A stretch of DNA of 64,000 bases from assembly GCF_026870175.2 (NCBI RefSeq), contig NZ_CP113977.2, positions 620,001 through 684,000 of the forward strand, written 5' to 3'. The notes beneath the pieces are model-generated. The model did no database searches. It saw only the letters and a list, made by a program, of their open reading frames with translations, and had not been told where the DNA came from. Positions 17,301-27,195 of this stretch are shown piece by piece. The position numbers and the translations under genes were made by a program. Positions within the stretch are counted from its first letter, which is position 1. The number at the start of each line of letters is the position of its first letter. The DNA is from Flavobacterium aestivum (lineage in GTDB: Bacteria > Bacteroidota > Bacteroidia > Flavobacteriales > Flavobacteriaceae).

Positions 17301-17753
17301 ATGAAAAAAAATCTATTAAATCATTCATCGGCTAATTACATAATTGCAAGAATTGATAGGCTTGAAAATGAAAGTAAAGCACTTTGGGGAGAAATGAATC
17401 CAACTGAAATGTTAGCTCACTGTAATTCTTGTAACAAGCAAATCTTTGAAGAAAGCAGATCACAAAGTAGTACAAATATCAAACAATATTTTTTAAGAAT
17501 ATTAGCATTGTATTTAGCTCCAAATTTTAGTAAAAGGAGAATAAGTGAGGAAAGACATGATACAAAAGGTAAAATTGACCCATTAGAATTTGAAACTCAA
17601 AAAGAACTTTTTAAAGTACTCATCAATAAATTCCCTCAGAACAAAGAAACATTAACAGTAACACACCCTGCTTTTGGAAATATCTCAACAAACGAATGGG
17701 GAATTGCTGCATATAAACACATGGATCATCACTTAAGGCAATTTGGTGTATAA
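17301..17753 (+). CDS. DUF1569 family, DinB-like fold protein
   Basis: A 150-residue cytosolic protein with WGEMNPTEMLAHCNSC near residue 30, HPAFGNISTNEWG near residue 120 and a C-terminal KHMDHHLRQFGV. These are the conserved blocks of DUF1569, which adopts the DinB/YfiT four-helix metal-binding bundle. The conserved His residues (in LAHC and in HMDHH) are the expected metal ligands. Members may be metal-dependent thiol transferases, but no reaction can be assigned here. Confidence 0.8.
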   Translation: MKKNLLNHSSANYIIARIDRLENESKALWGEMNPTEMLAHCNSCNKQIFEESRSQSSTNIKQYFLRILALYLAPNFSKRRISEERHDTKGKIDPLEFETQKELFKVLINKFPQNKETLTVTHPAFGNISTNEWGIAAYKHMDHHLRQFGV

Positions 17754-17854
17754 CAAAATCTTCTGGATAACAGCTAAGACTTTGTTACATATAGCACAAA
17801 CAATGAAATGACGTTGCTTTAAACTAATTATTCACATAAAATTCTCTTATTATT

Positions 17855-19384
17855 ATGCAAGCCAAAATAAAGAAAGTAGAATTACGAAATTTAGCTTTTG
17901 AGGATTACAGACAACTCAAAAACTCTATGGTAGAATCGTATCCAGAAATGGCCGATTCCTATTGGCGTCCCAGTCATATCCAGAGATTATTGGATGTTTT
18001 TCCAGAAGGGCAGTTAGTGGTTTTGGCCGATGGAAAAGTGGTGGGCTCTGCCCTATCTCTGATCGTTGATGAAAGTCTGGTGGATAAAAAACATAATTAT
18101 TTACAAATTGTTGGCGATTATTCTTTTTCGACACACAATCCTCAAGGTGAAATTTTGTACGGAATAGATGTTTTTATTCATCCCAATTATAGAGGACTGC
18201 GCTTAGGAAGGCGTTTATATGATGCCCGAAAAGAATTATGTGAAAAACTGAATCTAAAAGCAATTGTTTTTGCAGGAAGAATTCCTAATTACGCACAGTA
18301 CTCAGATAAAATGCCCCCTAAAAAATACATCGAAAAAGTAAAAGACAAAGAACTGCACGATCCTGTACTTTCATTTCAGTTGAGCAATGATTTTCATGTT
18401 CTTCGGATCATGAAAAATTATTTAGCCGGCGATGAAAGCTCAAAAGAATTTGCAGTACTATTAGAATGGAATAATGTTTATTATGAGGATAGTCCAAAAT
18501 TAATTAGCAAGGAAAAAAACATCATTCGGTTAGGGTTAATTCAGTGGCAAATGCGTTCTCTGACTAACCTTCAAGCATTATTTGATCAATCAGAATTTTT
18601 TATAGATGCCGTTTCGGGTTATGGAAGTGATTTTGCATTATTTCCAGAATTATTCCCTGCACCACTTATGGCCGATTACAATCATTTGACAATGGCCGAA
18701 GCCATTCGTGAATTGGCAAAATATTCCGAGTCCATTCGTAAGCGCTTTCAAGAATTTGCCATTTCATATAACATAAATATCATTACGGGAAGTATGCCGT
18801 ATCTGGAAAATGGTGATTTATATAATATTGGTTTTCTTTGTAAAAGAGACGGAACTTCTGAAATGTATACCAAAATTCACGTCACCCCAAACGAGGTGCA
18901 ACATTGGGGAATGAAAGGAGGTTCAGAAATTAAAACTTTCGACACTGATTGTGGTAAAATAGGCATTATGATTTGTTACGATGTCGAGTTCCCGGAACTC
19001 TCCAGAATAATGTCTGATGAAGGAATGAATATTTTATTTGTACCCTTCTTGACCGATACACAAAATGCATACATTCGAGTTAAACACTGTGCTCAGGCTA
19101 GAGCTATAGAAAATGAATGTTATGTTGCCATTGCTGGCTGTGTCGGAAACTTACCAAAGGTGAATAACATGGATATACAATATGCGCAAGCAGCTGTTTT
19201 TACACCTGCTGATTTTGCATTTCCTAGTAATGGCGTCAAAGCCGAAGCCACACCAAATACAGAAATGACATTGATTGTAGATATCGATTTGAGATTGCTA
19301 AAAGATTTGCATGAACACGGAAGCGTAAGAATCTTAAAAGACAGACGAGACGATTTGTATCAGATAAAAAAGATTGAAAATTAA
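17855..19384 (+). CDS. Fusion of GNAT acetyltransferase and carbon-nitrogen hydrolase
   Basis: The protein has 509 residues. Residues about 1-190 form a GNAT domain (acetyl-CoA loop RGLRLGRRLYDAR). Residues about 225-500 form a nitrilase-superfamily domain with the catalytic triad visible: Glu in FPELFP (about 263), Lys in TKIHVTP (about 340) and Cys in MICYDVEFPE (about 374). The two-domain layout is a recurring family in bacteria whose substrate is not established. The nitrilase part resembles amidases acting on small linear amides or N-carbamoyl compounds. No operon partner is evident. Confidence 0.9.
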   Translation: MQAKIKKVELRNLAFEDYRQLKNSMVESYPEMADSYWRPSHIQRLLDVFPEGQLVVLADGKVVGSALSLIVDESLVDKKHNYLQIVGDYSFSTHNPQGEILYGIDVFIHPNYRGLRLGRRLYDARKELCEKLNLKAIVFAGRIPNYAQYSDKMPPKKYIEKVKDKELHDPVLSFQLSNDFHVLRIMKNYLAGDESSKEFAVLLEWNNVYYEDSPKLISKEKNIIRLGLIQWQMRSLTNLQALFDQSEFFIDAVSGYGSDFALFPELFPAPLMADYNHLTMAEAIRELAKYSESIRKRFQEFAISYNINIITGSMPYLENGDLYNIGFLCKRDGTSEMYTKIHVTPNEVQHWGMKGGSEIKTFDTDCGKIGIMICYDVEFPELSRIMSDEGMNILFVPFLTDTQNAYIRVKHCAQARAIENECYVAIAGCVGNLPKVNNMDIQYAQAAVFTPADFAFPSNGVKAEATPNTEMTLIVDIDLRLLKDLHEHGSVRILKDRRDDLYQIKKIEN

Positions 19385-19562
19385 CGGGTGTGCTCACAAA
19401 CTAAACGCTTTTTCATAGATAAAACTTTGAATTCTACTTATGCATTTTTGATACGTTTAATTTTTTTTAATAAAAATTAACATTAATACGTTTAATCTGC
19501 GTTATCTATAGGTATTTTTACACTTAGATCGATTAAAAAAATAGCCATAAAAAGTAAAATAT

Positions 19563-19910
19563 ATGAAAATTTGCCTCGAATGTGGTGATCCCATTGTAGG
19601 TCGTGAAGACAAGAAATTCTGTAGTGATGGTTGTCGCAATGCCTATAACAATAAAATAAATAAGGATAGTACCAATTATATGCGTAATATCAATAACAAA
19701 TTGCGTAAAAATTACCGAATTTTGTCAGAACTGAATATAGATGGAAAATCGAAAACAACTCGTGCCAAGCTGATGAGCAAGGGATTTGATTTTGAATTTT
19801 TCACGAATATTTTAAATACCAAATCGGGAAATACATACTATTTCCTGTACGACCAAGGTTATATGGTTCTGGATAATGATTTTTATGTGCTTGTTAAAAA
19901 AGATATTTAA
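19563..19910 (+). CDS. Small zinc-ribbon protein
   Basis: A 115-residue protein whose first 30 residues carry CLECG and FCSDGC, a treble-clef-like zinc site of the sort found in DUF2116 and in the zinc ribbons of some DNA- or RNA-associated proteins. The rest is helical and basic (YMRNINNKLRKNYRIL), ending in an aromatic-rich beta segment. The function is unknown; nucleic-acid binding is plausible. The M28 peptidase gene starts 12 bases downstream, so the two are likely cotranscribed. Confidence 0.75.
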   Translation: MKICLECGDPIVGREDKKFCSDGCRNAYNNKINKDSTNYMRNINNKLRKNYRILSELNIDGKSKTTRAKLMSKGFDFEFFTNILNTKSGNTYYFLYDQGYMVLDNDFYVLVKKDI

Positions 19911-19922
19911 TACCCCTAAATA

Positions 19923-22316
19923 ATGAAAAAAAATTTCTCGTCTATTATAATTGCTGTTTCTATCTTCTTGGTTTTAGGATTTCTATTTGTAACAATGATG
20001 CCTTCATGGTCTGCAGATGAAAACAAAAAAATTACTGAGTTCTCAACCTCAAGGGCTCTGGATCATATAAAAGCGATTGCCAAACAACCGCATTATGTAG
20101 GTACCAAAAACCACGAAGTTGTGGCCAATTATATCCTTAAAGAACTTCAAAAACTGGGGCTTCAAACTGCTACTCAAGAAGGTTTTACATTGAGCGATTG
20201 GGGAAATCTTGTAAAGTCAAAAAACATAATGTGCCGTATAAAAGGTACAGAAGATGGTAAAGCATTGCTCCTACTCTCCCATTATGACAGTGCACCGCAC
20301 TCCTTTTCGCACGGAGCCAGTGATGATGCCTCAGGTGTGGCTACAATACTGGAAGGTGTTCGTGCTTTCTTGAATGCCAAAACCAAACATAAAAACGACA
20401 TCATTATTCTGTTTACCGATGCTGAAGAATTAGGCTTAAATGGTGCTGCTCTTTTTGTTACCCAACACCAATGGGCAAAAGAAGTGGGGCTTGTTCTAAA
20501 CTTTGAAGCCCGTGGCTCATCAGGTCCAAGTTATATGTTAATGGAAACCAACAAAGGTAATGCTGGTATGGTTCAAGAATTTGCCAAAGCGGGCGCTACA
20601 TATCCAGTTTCGAATTCCTTGATGTATAGTATTTACAAAATGTTACCAAATGACACTGATTTAACGGTTTTTAGAGAACAAGGCGATATTCAAGGATTTA
20701 ATTTTGCTTTTATCGACAGCCATTTTAATTACCATACTGCTCAGGATGATGTGGCGCATTTAGACAGAAGTACGCTGAAACATCAGGGTTCATACTTGAT
20801 GCCTTTACTGAATTATTTTTCGAATGCTGATTTGAATGCTACGGCTTCAACAACAGATGATGTTTACTTCACAATTCCGTTTACGTTTATCAGCTATCCT
20901 TTTGCCTGGGTAATGCCAATGACATTGATAGCTGCAGGTTTGCTTATCATTTTGGTGTTTTTGGGTAAAGCCAAACGTATGTTGAAAGCTAAAGATATCA
21001 TAAAAGGCTTTTTTCCTTTTTTGGGCGCTTTAATAGTTACCGGATTGATTACCTATTATGGCTGGAAAGGATTGCTTTTATTGAATCCTCAATACAATGA
21101 TTTACTCAACGGTTTTACATACAACGGACACGATTATATTACAGCTTTTGTATTACTCAGTCTTTCGATATCCTTTTTCTTTTATCACGTTGCCTCAAAG
21201 TCAAAAGTGACTATGAATCATTATGTGGTTCCGCTATTGTTTTGGATTGTATTGAATGGATTTCTTGCCAACAGTTTACAAGGTGCAGGATTCTTGATTA
21301 TTCCTGTTTATTTTGGATTATTGGCTTTTGCCGTATTTATCTTTAGCCAAAGATCTAATTGGATTTTAAATCTAATTTGTGGTATTCCCGCTTTATTGAT
21401 TATTGGTCCGTTTATCGAAATGTTTCCGGTAGGTTTAGGTTTGAAAGTATTGTTTGGTAGCGCTATTTTGACCGTTTTGACATTTACCCTACTGTTGCCA
21501 GTTTTTGGGGATTTCTCCAAAAAAGGAGGCTGGTCTTTATTGCTATTATTAATGACTGTAGTCTTTTTGGCAAAAGCCCAGTACAATTCGGGTTATGAAT
21601 TGGGCAAAGCCAAATCAAACAGTTTAGTGTATCTCTATAATGCAGACACAAACAAAGCCAATTGGGTCACTTATGACACCAATCTTGATTCATGGACAAA
21701 AAGCTATTTGGGTGAAAACCCAAAACATGCAAAAATATGGAATGATCTAAAATTATTTAGCAAATACAATTCGGAGTTTACATATGCCTCCGAAGCACCA
21801 AATAAAGGAATTGCCAAGCCAACTATTACGTTTTTACAAGATAGTATTGTGGGTTTCAGAAGATTTTTAAAGATTCAAATTACCCCAAACCGAAAGGTTA
21901 ATCGCTATGATATTTTTGCCAATGAAAACATGACGTTTTTTAATTTCAAGGCAAATGGTGTTTCTACTTTAGGCCAAAAAGGAACTGAATTAGAAAGAAA
22001 TGGCAGCAAACTATTGAGCTATTATGTAGTCAACAACGAACCACTGGTATTGCAATTCACCATAAACAAAAATACAGTTTTTGATATGAATGTCATGGAA
22101 AGTTCTTTTGATTTAATGACCAATCCATTATTCGCCATGAACCAAAGAGAAGGTTGGATGATGCCTACACCTTTTGTCTTGAATGATGCAGTAGTAATTA
22201 GACAAAAAATAAAACCTACTCCAAAAGCAGTTGTACCTATTGCTACTCCAGAATTGTTACAACCTGCACCTACTGATAGTTTAAAGGTGGTTAAGGATAG
22301 TTTACGGGTAAAATAA
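19923..22316 (+). CDS. Membrane-anchored M28 family aminopeptidase
   Basis: A 797-residue protein. One N-terminal membrane segment (about residues 5-27) is followed by an extracytoplasmic M28 peptidase domain up to about residue 300, with the zinc and catalytic residues visible in LLSHYDSAPHSF, GASDDASGVATILE and FTDAEELGLNGA. About eight further membrane segments lie between residues 320 and 560, and a soluble C-terminal domain ends with a Pro-rich tail. This layout is that of the ER/vacuolar-type Fxna/Pff1-like M28 proteins. It probably trims peptides in the periplasm; the substrate is unknown. Confidence 0.85.
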   Translation: MKKNFSSIIIAVSIFLVLGFLFVTMMPSWSADENKKITEFSTSRALDHIKAIAKQPHYVGTKNHEVVANYILKELQKLGLQTATQEGFTLSDWGNLVKSKNIMCRIKGTEDGKALLLLSHYDSAPHSFSHGASDDASGVATILEGVRAFLNAKTKHKNDIIILFTDAEELGLNGAALFVTQHQWAKEVGLVLNFEARGSSGPSYMLMETNKGNAGMVQEFAKAGATYPVSNSLMYSIYKMLPNDTDLTVFREQGDIQGFNFAFIDSHFNYHTAQDDVAHLDRSTLKHQGSYLMPLLNYFSNADLNATASTTDDVYFTIPFTFISYPFAWVMPMTLIAAGLLIILVFLGKAKRMLKAKDIIKGFFPFLGALIVTGLITYYGWKGLLLLNPQYNDLLNGFTYNGHDYITAFVLLSLSISFFFYHVASKSKVTMNHYVVPLLFWIVLNGFLANSLQGAGFLIIPVYFGLLAFAVFIFSQRSNWILNLICGIPALLIIGPFIEMFPVGLGLKVLFGSAILTVLTFTLLLPVFGDFSKKGGWSLLLLLMTVVFLAKAQYNSGYELGKAKSNSLVYLYNADTNKANWVTYDTNLDSWTKSYLGENPKHAKIWNDLKLFSKYNSEFTYASEAPNKGIAKPTITFLQDSIVGFRRFLKIQITPNRKVNRYDIFANENMTFFNFKANGVSTLGQKGTELERNGSKLLSYYVVNNEPLVLQFTINKNTVFDMNVMESSFDLMTNPLFAMNQREGWMMPTPFVLNDAVVIRQKIKPTPKAVVPIATPELLQPAPTDSLKVVKDSLRVK

Positions 22317-22379
22317 AAAAATGTTACCCGCAAATTGTGACTTGATAAAGATTTTCCTGAATAGGTTATAAAAATAAAA

Positions 22380-23204
22380 ATGACACAAATAAGCATATTA
22401 GGTTGTGGATGGTTGGGCATGCCTTTGGCAAAAGCCTTACTAACAAATGGGTTTTCTGTAAAAGGTTCAACCACATCCGAAGGTAAACTTTCTGGATTAA
22501 CAACATTAGGTATTGATCCTTTTTTGGTTGCGCTTGACAGCAAAAGAATAACTGGTGCCATCAAAGATTTCCTTGACGGAAGTGAAACTTTGGTTATCGA
22601 TATTCCGCCACAATTAAGAGGGAATAACAATGATTCTTTGACTACGAATGAAAAAGTATTTGTAGAAAAAATAAAGACTTTGATTCCGTATATTGAAAAA
22701 TCAACGGTTACGAATGTTCTATTTGTGAGTTCAACTTCGGTCTATGGGGAAGCAAATACTACAATAACCGAAGAAACCCTTGCAAATCCCGATACCGAAA
22801 GCGGCAAACAATTACTGGAAGCTGAAGCGCTTTTGCAAGGAAATCCAAACTTCAAAACCACGATTCTCCGTTTTGGTGGACTCATTGGCGAAGACCGAAA
22901 TCCAATACATTTTCTGGCAGGAAAAGAAAACTTGAATAATCCCGAAGCTCCTATTAACTTTATTCATCAAGAAGATTGCATTGGGATAATCTTAAAAATA
23001 ATAGCAACACATTCTTGGAATGAAATCTATAATGGTGTATGTCCTTTTCATCCTACAAGAGAAACTTATTATACACAAAAAGCAATTGAATTAGCCTTAT
23101 CTTTGCCTCGATTTGATTACTCAAAACCTTCTATTGAAAAACTTATTTTGAGTGACAAAGTAGAAAATACTTTAGGCTATACCTTCATTAAAACCGATTT
23201 ATAA
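22380..23204 (+). CDS. NAD(P)-binding epimerase-like protein, YeeZ type
   Basis: A 274-residue cytosolic protein with an N-terminal Rossmann motif ILGCGWLGMPLAKAL, the atypical GxGxxG of the YeeZ/extended-SDR group. SSTSVYGE near residue 120 is the active-site Ser and Tyr region of NAD-dependent epimerases, and RFGGLIGEDRNP follows. The usual Lys of the YxxxK motif is not obvious, as in other YeeZ-like proteins. The substrate is unknown. The DMT transporter starts one base after its stop, so the two genes are an operon. Confidence 0.82.
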   Translation: MTQISILGCGWLGMPLAKALLTNGFSVKGSTTSEGKLSGLTTLGIDPFLVALDSKRITGAIKDFLDGSETLVIDIPPQLRGNNNDSLTTNEKVFVEKIKTLIPYIEKSTVTNVLFVSSTSVYGEANTTITEETLANPDTESGKQLLEAEALLQGNPNFKTTILRFGGLIGEDRNPIHFLAGKENLNNPEAPINFIHQEDCIGIILKIIATHSWNEIYNGVCPFHPTRETYYTQKAIELALSLPRFDYSKPSIEKLILSDKVENTLGYTFIKTDL

Positions 23205-23205
23205 G

Positions 23206-24156
23206 TTGAGAACAAAAATAAAAACCCTTTTCAAATCCAAAGTTAATTCCATTGGATTACCTATTTTGGCCCTATGTTGGGTGAGCTTTTTCTGGGGAAC
23301 CACTTGGCTTGCTTCCAAGGAAGGAGTCAAACACATGCCTGCGCTTCAACTGGCGGCTATTAGACAATTTATTGCGGGTTCTCTTTATGTGTGTTTTTTT
23401 ATATTTAAGAAAACCCCTTGGCCTAAAGGAAGACAATGGAAAACCATTTTTATCCTAAGTTTACTCAATTTTGTTTGTAGCAACGGGCTTAGCACTTGGG
23501 GAGTGAAATATATCAGTAGCGGATTAGGCGCCATCATTGGTGCAATGGTTCCTTTGTGGATCGTGTTTATCAGTATTTTTAAGGGTGAAAAAATTACACG
23601 ATTGGCCGTTTTAGGAATCTTGATCTGTTTTGGAGGTGTTTGTGTTATCTTTTACGAACACCTACTCGATTTTTTACAACCCGACTTCCAATTTGGCATT
23701 GTACTCTCGATAGCAGCAACTATTACCTGGGCTTTTGGAACTTTATATACCAAGAAAAAAGCGGCTAGTTTTAATCCATACTTTAGTCTGGGTTTACAAA
23801 TGTTTATTTCCAGTATTTTCCTTTTTACCTTTGTAGGTGCTACTGGCGCTACCATCCCTGTATCTGAAATACCGGCCAATTCTTGGTGGTCAATTGCCTA
23901 TCTGGTACTCTTTGGTTCAGTATTGACCTTTATTGCTTTTATTTATGCTTTACAAAAACTCCCTACCGAATTGAGTAGTGTTTATGCCTATGTCAATCCG
24001 ATAGTTGCGGTTATTTTGGGCTCTTTTATTTTTGGGGAACCATTGACCACAGCAATTATCTTTGGCGGAAGCGTTACCTTAATTGGATTATATCTAATTA
24101 ATTATGCCATGCGAAAAAAGAAAAACACTATTGAACCTATAACTGAGATCAATTAA
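23206..24156 (+). CDS. DMT superfamily (EamA) transporter
   Basis: A 316-residue inner-membrane protein with ten membrane segments arranged as two EamA repeats. WVSFFWGTTWLASKEGV opens the first and SIAATITWAFGTLYTKKKAA the second. The start is a TTG directly after the previous stop; the first ATG in frame would delete the first membrane segment, so the TTG is preferred. EamA proteins export amino acids or other metabolites; the substrate here is unknown. It ends before a strong two-way terminator. Confidence 0.88.
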   Translation: MRTKIKTLFKSKVNSIGLPILALCWVSFFWGTTWLASKEGVKHMPALQLAAIRQFIAGSLYVCFFIFKKTPWPKGRQWKTIFILSLLNFVCSNGLSTWGVKYISSGLGAIIGAMVPLWIVFISIFKGEKITRLAVLGILICFGGVCVIFYEHLLDFLQPDFQFGIVLSIAATITWAFGTLYTKKKAASFNPYFSLGLQMFISSIFLFTFVGATGATIPVSEIPANSWWSIAYLVLFGSVLTFIAFIYALQKLPTELSSVYAYVNPIVAVILGSFIFGEPLTTAIIFGGSVTLIGLYLINYAMRKKKNTIEPITEIN

Positions 24157-24223
24157 TTTTAAATATCTGATTTCATTAATAAAATTGTCCTTATGTCTCT
24201 TTTCTTTAGACTAGATATAAAAA

Positions 24224-24263
24224 CAAAAATCCCATTTTGATAACTGATCAAAATGGGATTTTT
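24224..24263. terminator. Bidirectional rho-independent terminator
   Basis: CAAAAATCCCATTTTGAT and ATCAAAATGGGATTTTTTG arms are separated by five bases between the convergent DMT and M13 genes. Confidence 0.9.
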
Positions 24264-24284
24264 TGTTTTATTAGCATTAATAAA

Positions 24285-26348
24285 TTACCAAATCTTAACT
24301 CTTTTCTCTGGTACAATATACATTCCGTCACCCGCTTTTATATCAAACGCTTGATAAAAAGCATCGATATTCTGAATTGGCACATAAGCACGGTACATTC
24401 CAGGAGTATGCGGATCTGTTTTTACTTGGTTTTTCAAAGCCTCATCACGCGTTTTTGTTCTCCAAACTGTAGCCCAAGATACAAAGAAACGTTGCTCTGG
24501 TGTATATCCATCGATTAATCCTGGATTACCATTGGCTTTTAAGAACAGTTGTAAACCATCGTAAGCGGCGTTTACACCTCCTAAATCCCCAATATTTTCA
24601 CCAAGCGTAAATTTACCGTCTACATGAATTCCTGGTAATGGTTCTATAGCACTGTATTGATCTGCAAGAGCGCCTCCTAATGCTGTAAATTGTTTTAAAT
24701 CTTCGGCAGTCCACCAATTCACAAGATTACCATCAGCATTATAACGTGCTCCAGCATCATCAAATCCATGAGAAATTTCATGACCAATAACTGCTCCAAT
24801 TCCTCCATAATTTACAGCTTCGTCTGCTTGGTAATTATAGAATGGCGGTTGCAAAATAGCGGCTGGAAATACAATCTCATTATAAGATGGATTATAATAA
24901 GCATTAACAGTTTGAGGAGACATTCCCCACTCTGTTTTATCCACTGGTTTAGAAAGTTTTGCTGAATCTTCTTGAAAATTCCAACGGTTCAAGTTTCTCA
25001 TGTTCTCAAAACAATTACCTCCCTCCGCTGGACCTTTAATTTGTAAAGCAGAATAATCCTTCCATTTGTCTGGATATCCTATTTTGACATTGATTTTATT
25101 TAATTTTTCAATCGCTTTTATTTTTGTTTCTGGCGACATCCAAGTCAAATTATCAATACGATGATGGTAAGCTAAAATTACATTCTGAATCATTTTTTCC
25201 GCTTTTTCTTTAGCTTCAGCCGGAAACATTTTTTCAACATATAATTTACCTAATGCCTCTCCAATTGATCTGTTTACAGTTTGCAAAGCTCTATCTTCTC
25301 TAGGTCTTTGTTTAATAGCACCGGTTAATGTCTTACCATAAAAATCAAAATTGGCCAATTCTATAGTTGTAGACAATTCTCCTGCCGATGCATTAAGAAC
25401 GGTCCATTTCATGTATTCTTTCCAATCTGCAACTTTGTTCTCGGTAAAAACAGTTTGCAAAGCTTTCATGTATCTAGGTTCTGTAACAATAATGGTGTCT
25501 AATTTTTTAAAACCTAACTCAGAGAAATAAGCATTCCATTGTATTGCCGGTGTCATTTTTTGTAAATCAGCAATCGTCATCGGATTGTATTGCAAGCGAC
25601 TGTCTCTACGTTCTACTCTATCCAATCTTGGATTAGACAATGCAGTTTCAAGTGCCAATATTTTTGAAGCATTTACTTTAGCTTCTGCGGGACTCTCTCC
25701 TATAAACTGAAGCATTCTTGCTACATGAAGTTCATATTTTTCGCGTTTTTCTTTAGGATCTTTATCAACAGAAGAGTAATAATCCTTGTCTGGTAAACCT
25801 AGTCTGGCAATTACTAAATTTATAGAATTCTTATTACTGTTTTTCTCGTCAGCTCCAATTTGTAACCCGAAAAAGCCTGCAGAAATTACAGGTTCCATCT
25901 CTACTAAAAGCTTCTGTAAATCCTGAATATTTTTAACCTTATCAATTTTTGCCAAATAAGGTTTCAAAGGAGAAATTCCTTGTTTGTTTCGAGCAACGGT
26001 ATCCATAATCGATTTGAAAAGATTAATCGCTTTCCCTTGATCTGTGTTCGATTTATAAATTGGATTGGCTGATGCTTCTTTCAGAATTGCCATAGCATCT
26101 TTGTCCGTTTTTTTGATTAACTCATTAAAACTCCCCCAAGAAGTTCGATCGCTTGGAATCTCAGTTTTGTCTAACCATGTCCCATTTACAAAACGGAAAA
26201 AATCATCCTTCGGTTTTGTATTTTTATCCATATACAAAACATTAATCCCTGGTTCTGTAATTTTTACTACTTTTTGTGCTTGGCCTTCTGTAACCCAAAT
26301 AAAAGCTGGAATTACAAAAATAAGCCGTTTAGTTAATAAATTTTTCAT
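24285..26348 (-). CDS. pepO: M13 family (neprilysin-like) metalloendopeptidase
   Basis: A 687-residue protein with a signal peptide (MKNLLTKRLIFVIPAFIWVTEGQAQ), so it is extracytoplasmic, possibly lipid-free periplasmic. It has the full M13 set: NAYYNPSYNEIVFPAAILQPPF, the zinc motif HEISH (in GAVIGHEISHGFDDAG), the second-ligand motif GENIGDLGG and a C-terminal RVKIW. M13 enzymes cleave short peptides. The length and domain order are normal for bacterial PepO. It appears monocistronic. Confidence 0.93.
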   Translation of the reverse strand: MKNLLTKRLIFVIPAFIWVTEGQAQKVVKITEPGINVLYMDKNTKPKDDFFRFVNGTWLDKTEIPSDRTSWGSFNELIKKTDKDAMAILKEASANPIYKSNTDQGKAINLFKSIMDTVARNKQGISPLKPYLAKIDKVKNIQDLQKLLVEMEPVISAGFFGLQIGADEKNSNKNSINLVIARLGLPDKDYYSSVDKDPKEKREKYELHVARMLQFIGESPAEAKVNASKILALETALSNPRLDRVERRDSRLQYNPMTIADLQKMTPAIQWNAYFSELGFKKLDTIIVTEPRYMKALQTVFTENKVADWKEYMKWTVLNASAGELSTTIELANFDFYGKTLTGAIKQRPREDRALQTVNRSIGEALGKLYVEKMFPAEAKEKAEKMIQNVILAYHHRIDNLTWMSPETKIKAIEKLNKINVKIGYPDKWKDYSALQIKGPAEGGNCFENMRNLNRWNFQEDSAKLSKPVDKTEWGMSPQTVNAYYNPSYNEIVFPAAILQPPFYNYQADEAVNYGGIGAVIGHEISHGFDDAGARYNADGNLVNWWTAEDLKQFTALGGALADQYSAIEPLPGIHVDGKFTLGENIGDLGGVNAAYDGLQLFLKANGNPGLIDGYTPEQRFFVSWATVWRTKTRDEALKNQVKTDPHTPGMYRAYVPIQNIDAFYQAFDIKAGDGMYIVPEKRVKIW

Positions 26349-26457
26349 TCTTATTTATTGGTTTAGATGTTATTACAAACTTATCAATATTTTTTTACAA
26401 ATTGACAACAGATATAATTCCATTCATTAAAATATTCAAAAGAGAGATTCCTTTTTG

Positions 26458-26465
26458 TATTTTTG
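26458..26465 (+). promoter_or_regulatory. SCO gene promoter, -7 box TATTTTTG
   Basis: TATTTTTG lies 15 bases before the ATG at 26481. An in-frame TTG at 26463 is part of this box and so is not the start. Confidence 0.55.
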
Positions 26466-26480
26466 CAGCAAATTAAAATT

Positions 26481-27158
26481 ATGTTATCTATTTTAAAAAA
26501 ATACCGAATATATATTGGTATTGTTTTGATTTTTTCTGTTACAACTCTTTACTTATTTTATTCGGCTTTAAAACCCAATAAAACATTGCCGATTTTCAAT
26601 CCGGCCGATGTAAATCCAGAGTTGGTAGACACTACCATACAATACGTTAGTAAGTACCATACCATTGCTGATTTCTCTTTTGTAAACCAAAACGGAAAAA
26701 CCATTACCCAAAAAGATTATGAAGGCAAAATATATGTTGCCGACTTTTTCTTTACCACTTGTGGCTCTATTTGTCCTAAAATGACAACTAACTTGGTCGA
26801 TGTACAAAAAGCGATACAAAATAACCCAAAAGTAATGTTGCTCTCTCACACCGTTTTCCCAGAAACCGATAGTGTACCTGTACTAAAAGCTTATGCGATA
26901 AAGCACGGTGTGATTGATGCAAAATGGAATCTTGTTACCGGCGATAAAAAAGAAATTTACAAAATGGCCAGAAAATCCTACTTGGCTGTAAAGCTTGGAA
27001 AACCAGAAGAGTTGTATGATATGGTACATACCGAGAATTTTGTTTTGGTAGACCAAAAAAGACGTGTGCGAGGTTTTTATGACGGAACTAAGAAAGAAGA
27101 CATTCAGCGATTAATAGAAGATATTAATTGGCTTTCCAATAATGAAAAAAATGAGTAA
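26481..27158 (+). CDS. SCO1/SenC family copper chaperone/thioredoxin-like protein
   Basis: A 225-residue membrane-anchored protein: one N-terminal membrane segment (about residues 8-28), then a thioredoxin-fold domain facing the periplasm. The copper site is complete: CGSIC (about residues 93-97, in FFFTTCGSICPKM) and the downstream His in LLSHTVFPE. SCO proteins deliver copper to the CuA centre of cytochrome oxidase or act in thiol redox. No oxidase gene is in the window. feoA follows about 70 bases later from its own promoter. Confidence 0.9.
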   Translation: MLSILKKYRIYIGIVLIFSVTTLYLFYSALKPNKTLPIFNPADVNPELVDTTIQYVSKYHTIADFSFVNQNGKTITQKDYEGKIYVADFFFTTCGSICPKMTTNLVDVQKAIQNNPKVMLLSHTVFPETDSVPVLKAYAIKHGVIDAKWNLVTGDKKEIYKMARKSYLAVKLGKPEELYDMVHTENFVLVDQKRRVRGFYDGTKKEDIQRLIEDINWLSNNEKNE

Positions 27159-27160
27159 AT

Positions 27161-27174
27161 CTGATAATTATCAG
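27161..27174. promoter_or_regulatory. Perfect palindrome CTGATAATTATCAG upstream of feoA
   Basis: A 14-base perfect palindrome centred at 27167.5, about 39-40 bases upstream of the start site inferred from the feoA -7 box. Its core TGAT-AATT-ATCA is a CRP/FNR-type half-site pair; it also resembles part of a Fur box (GATAAT/ATTATC). See findings. Confidence 0.5.
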
Positions 27175-27195
27175 TTTTAATTATAATAAAAAATG

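Noticed and set aside
22022..22630. 202-residue antisense frame over the M28 and YeeZ-like genes
   Set aside because: It covers two well-supported genes on the other strand and has a low-complexity, non-coding look.
27161..27174. feoA palindrome as a terminator for the SCO gene
   Set aside because: It has no loop and only a short T-run; it fits an operator better, though a weak terminator role cannot be excluded.
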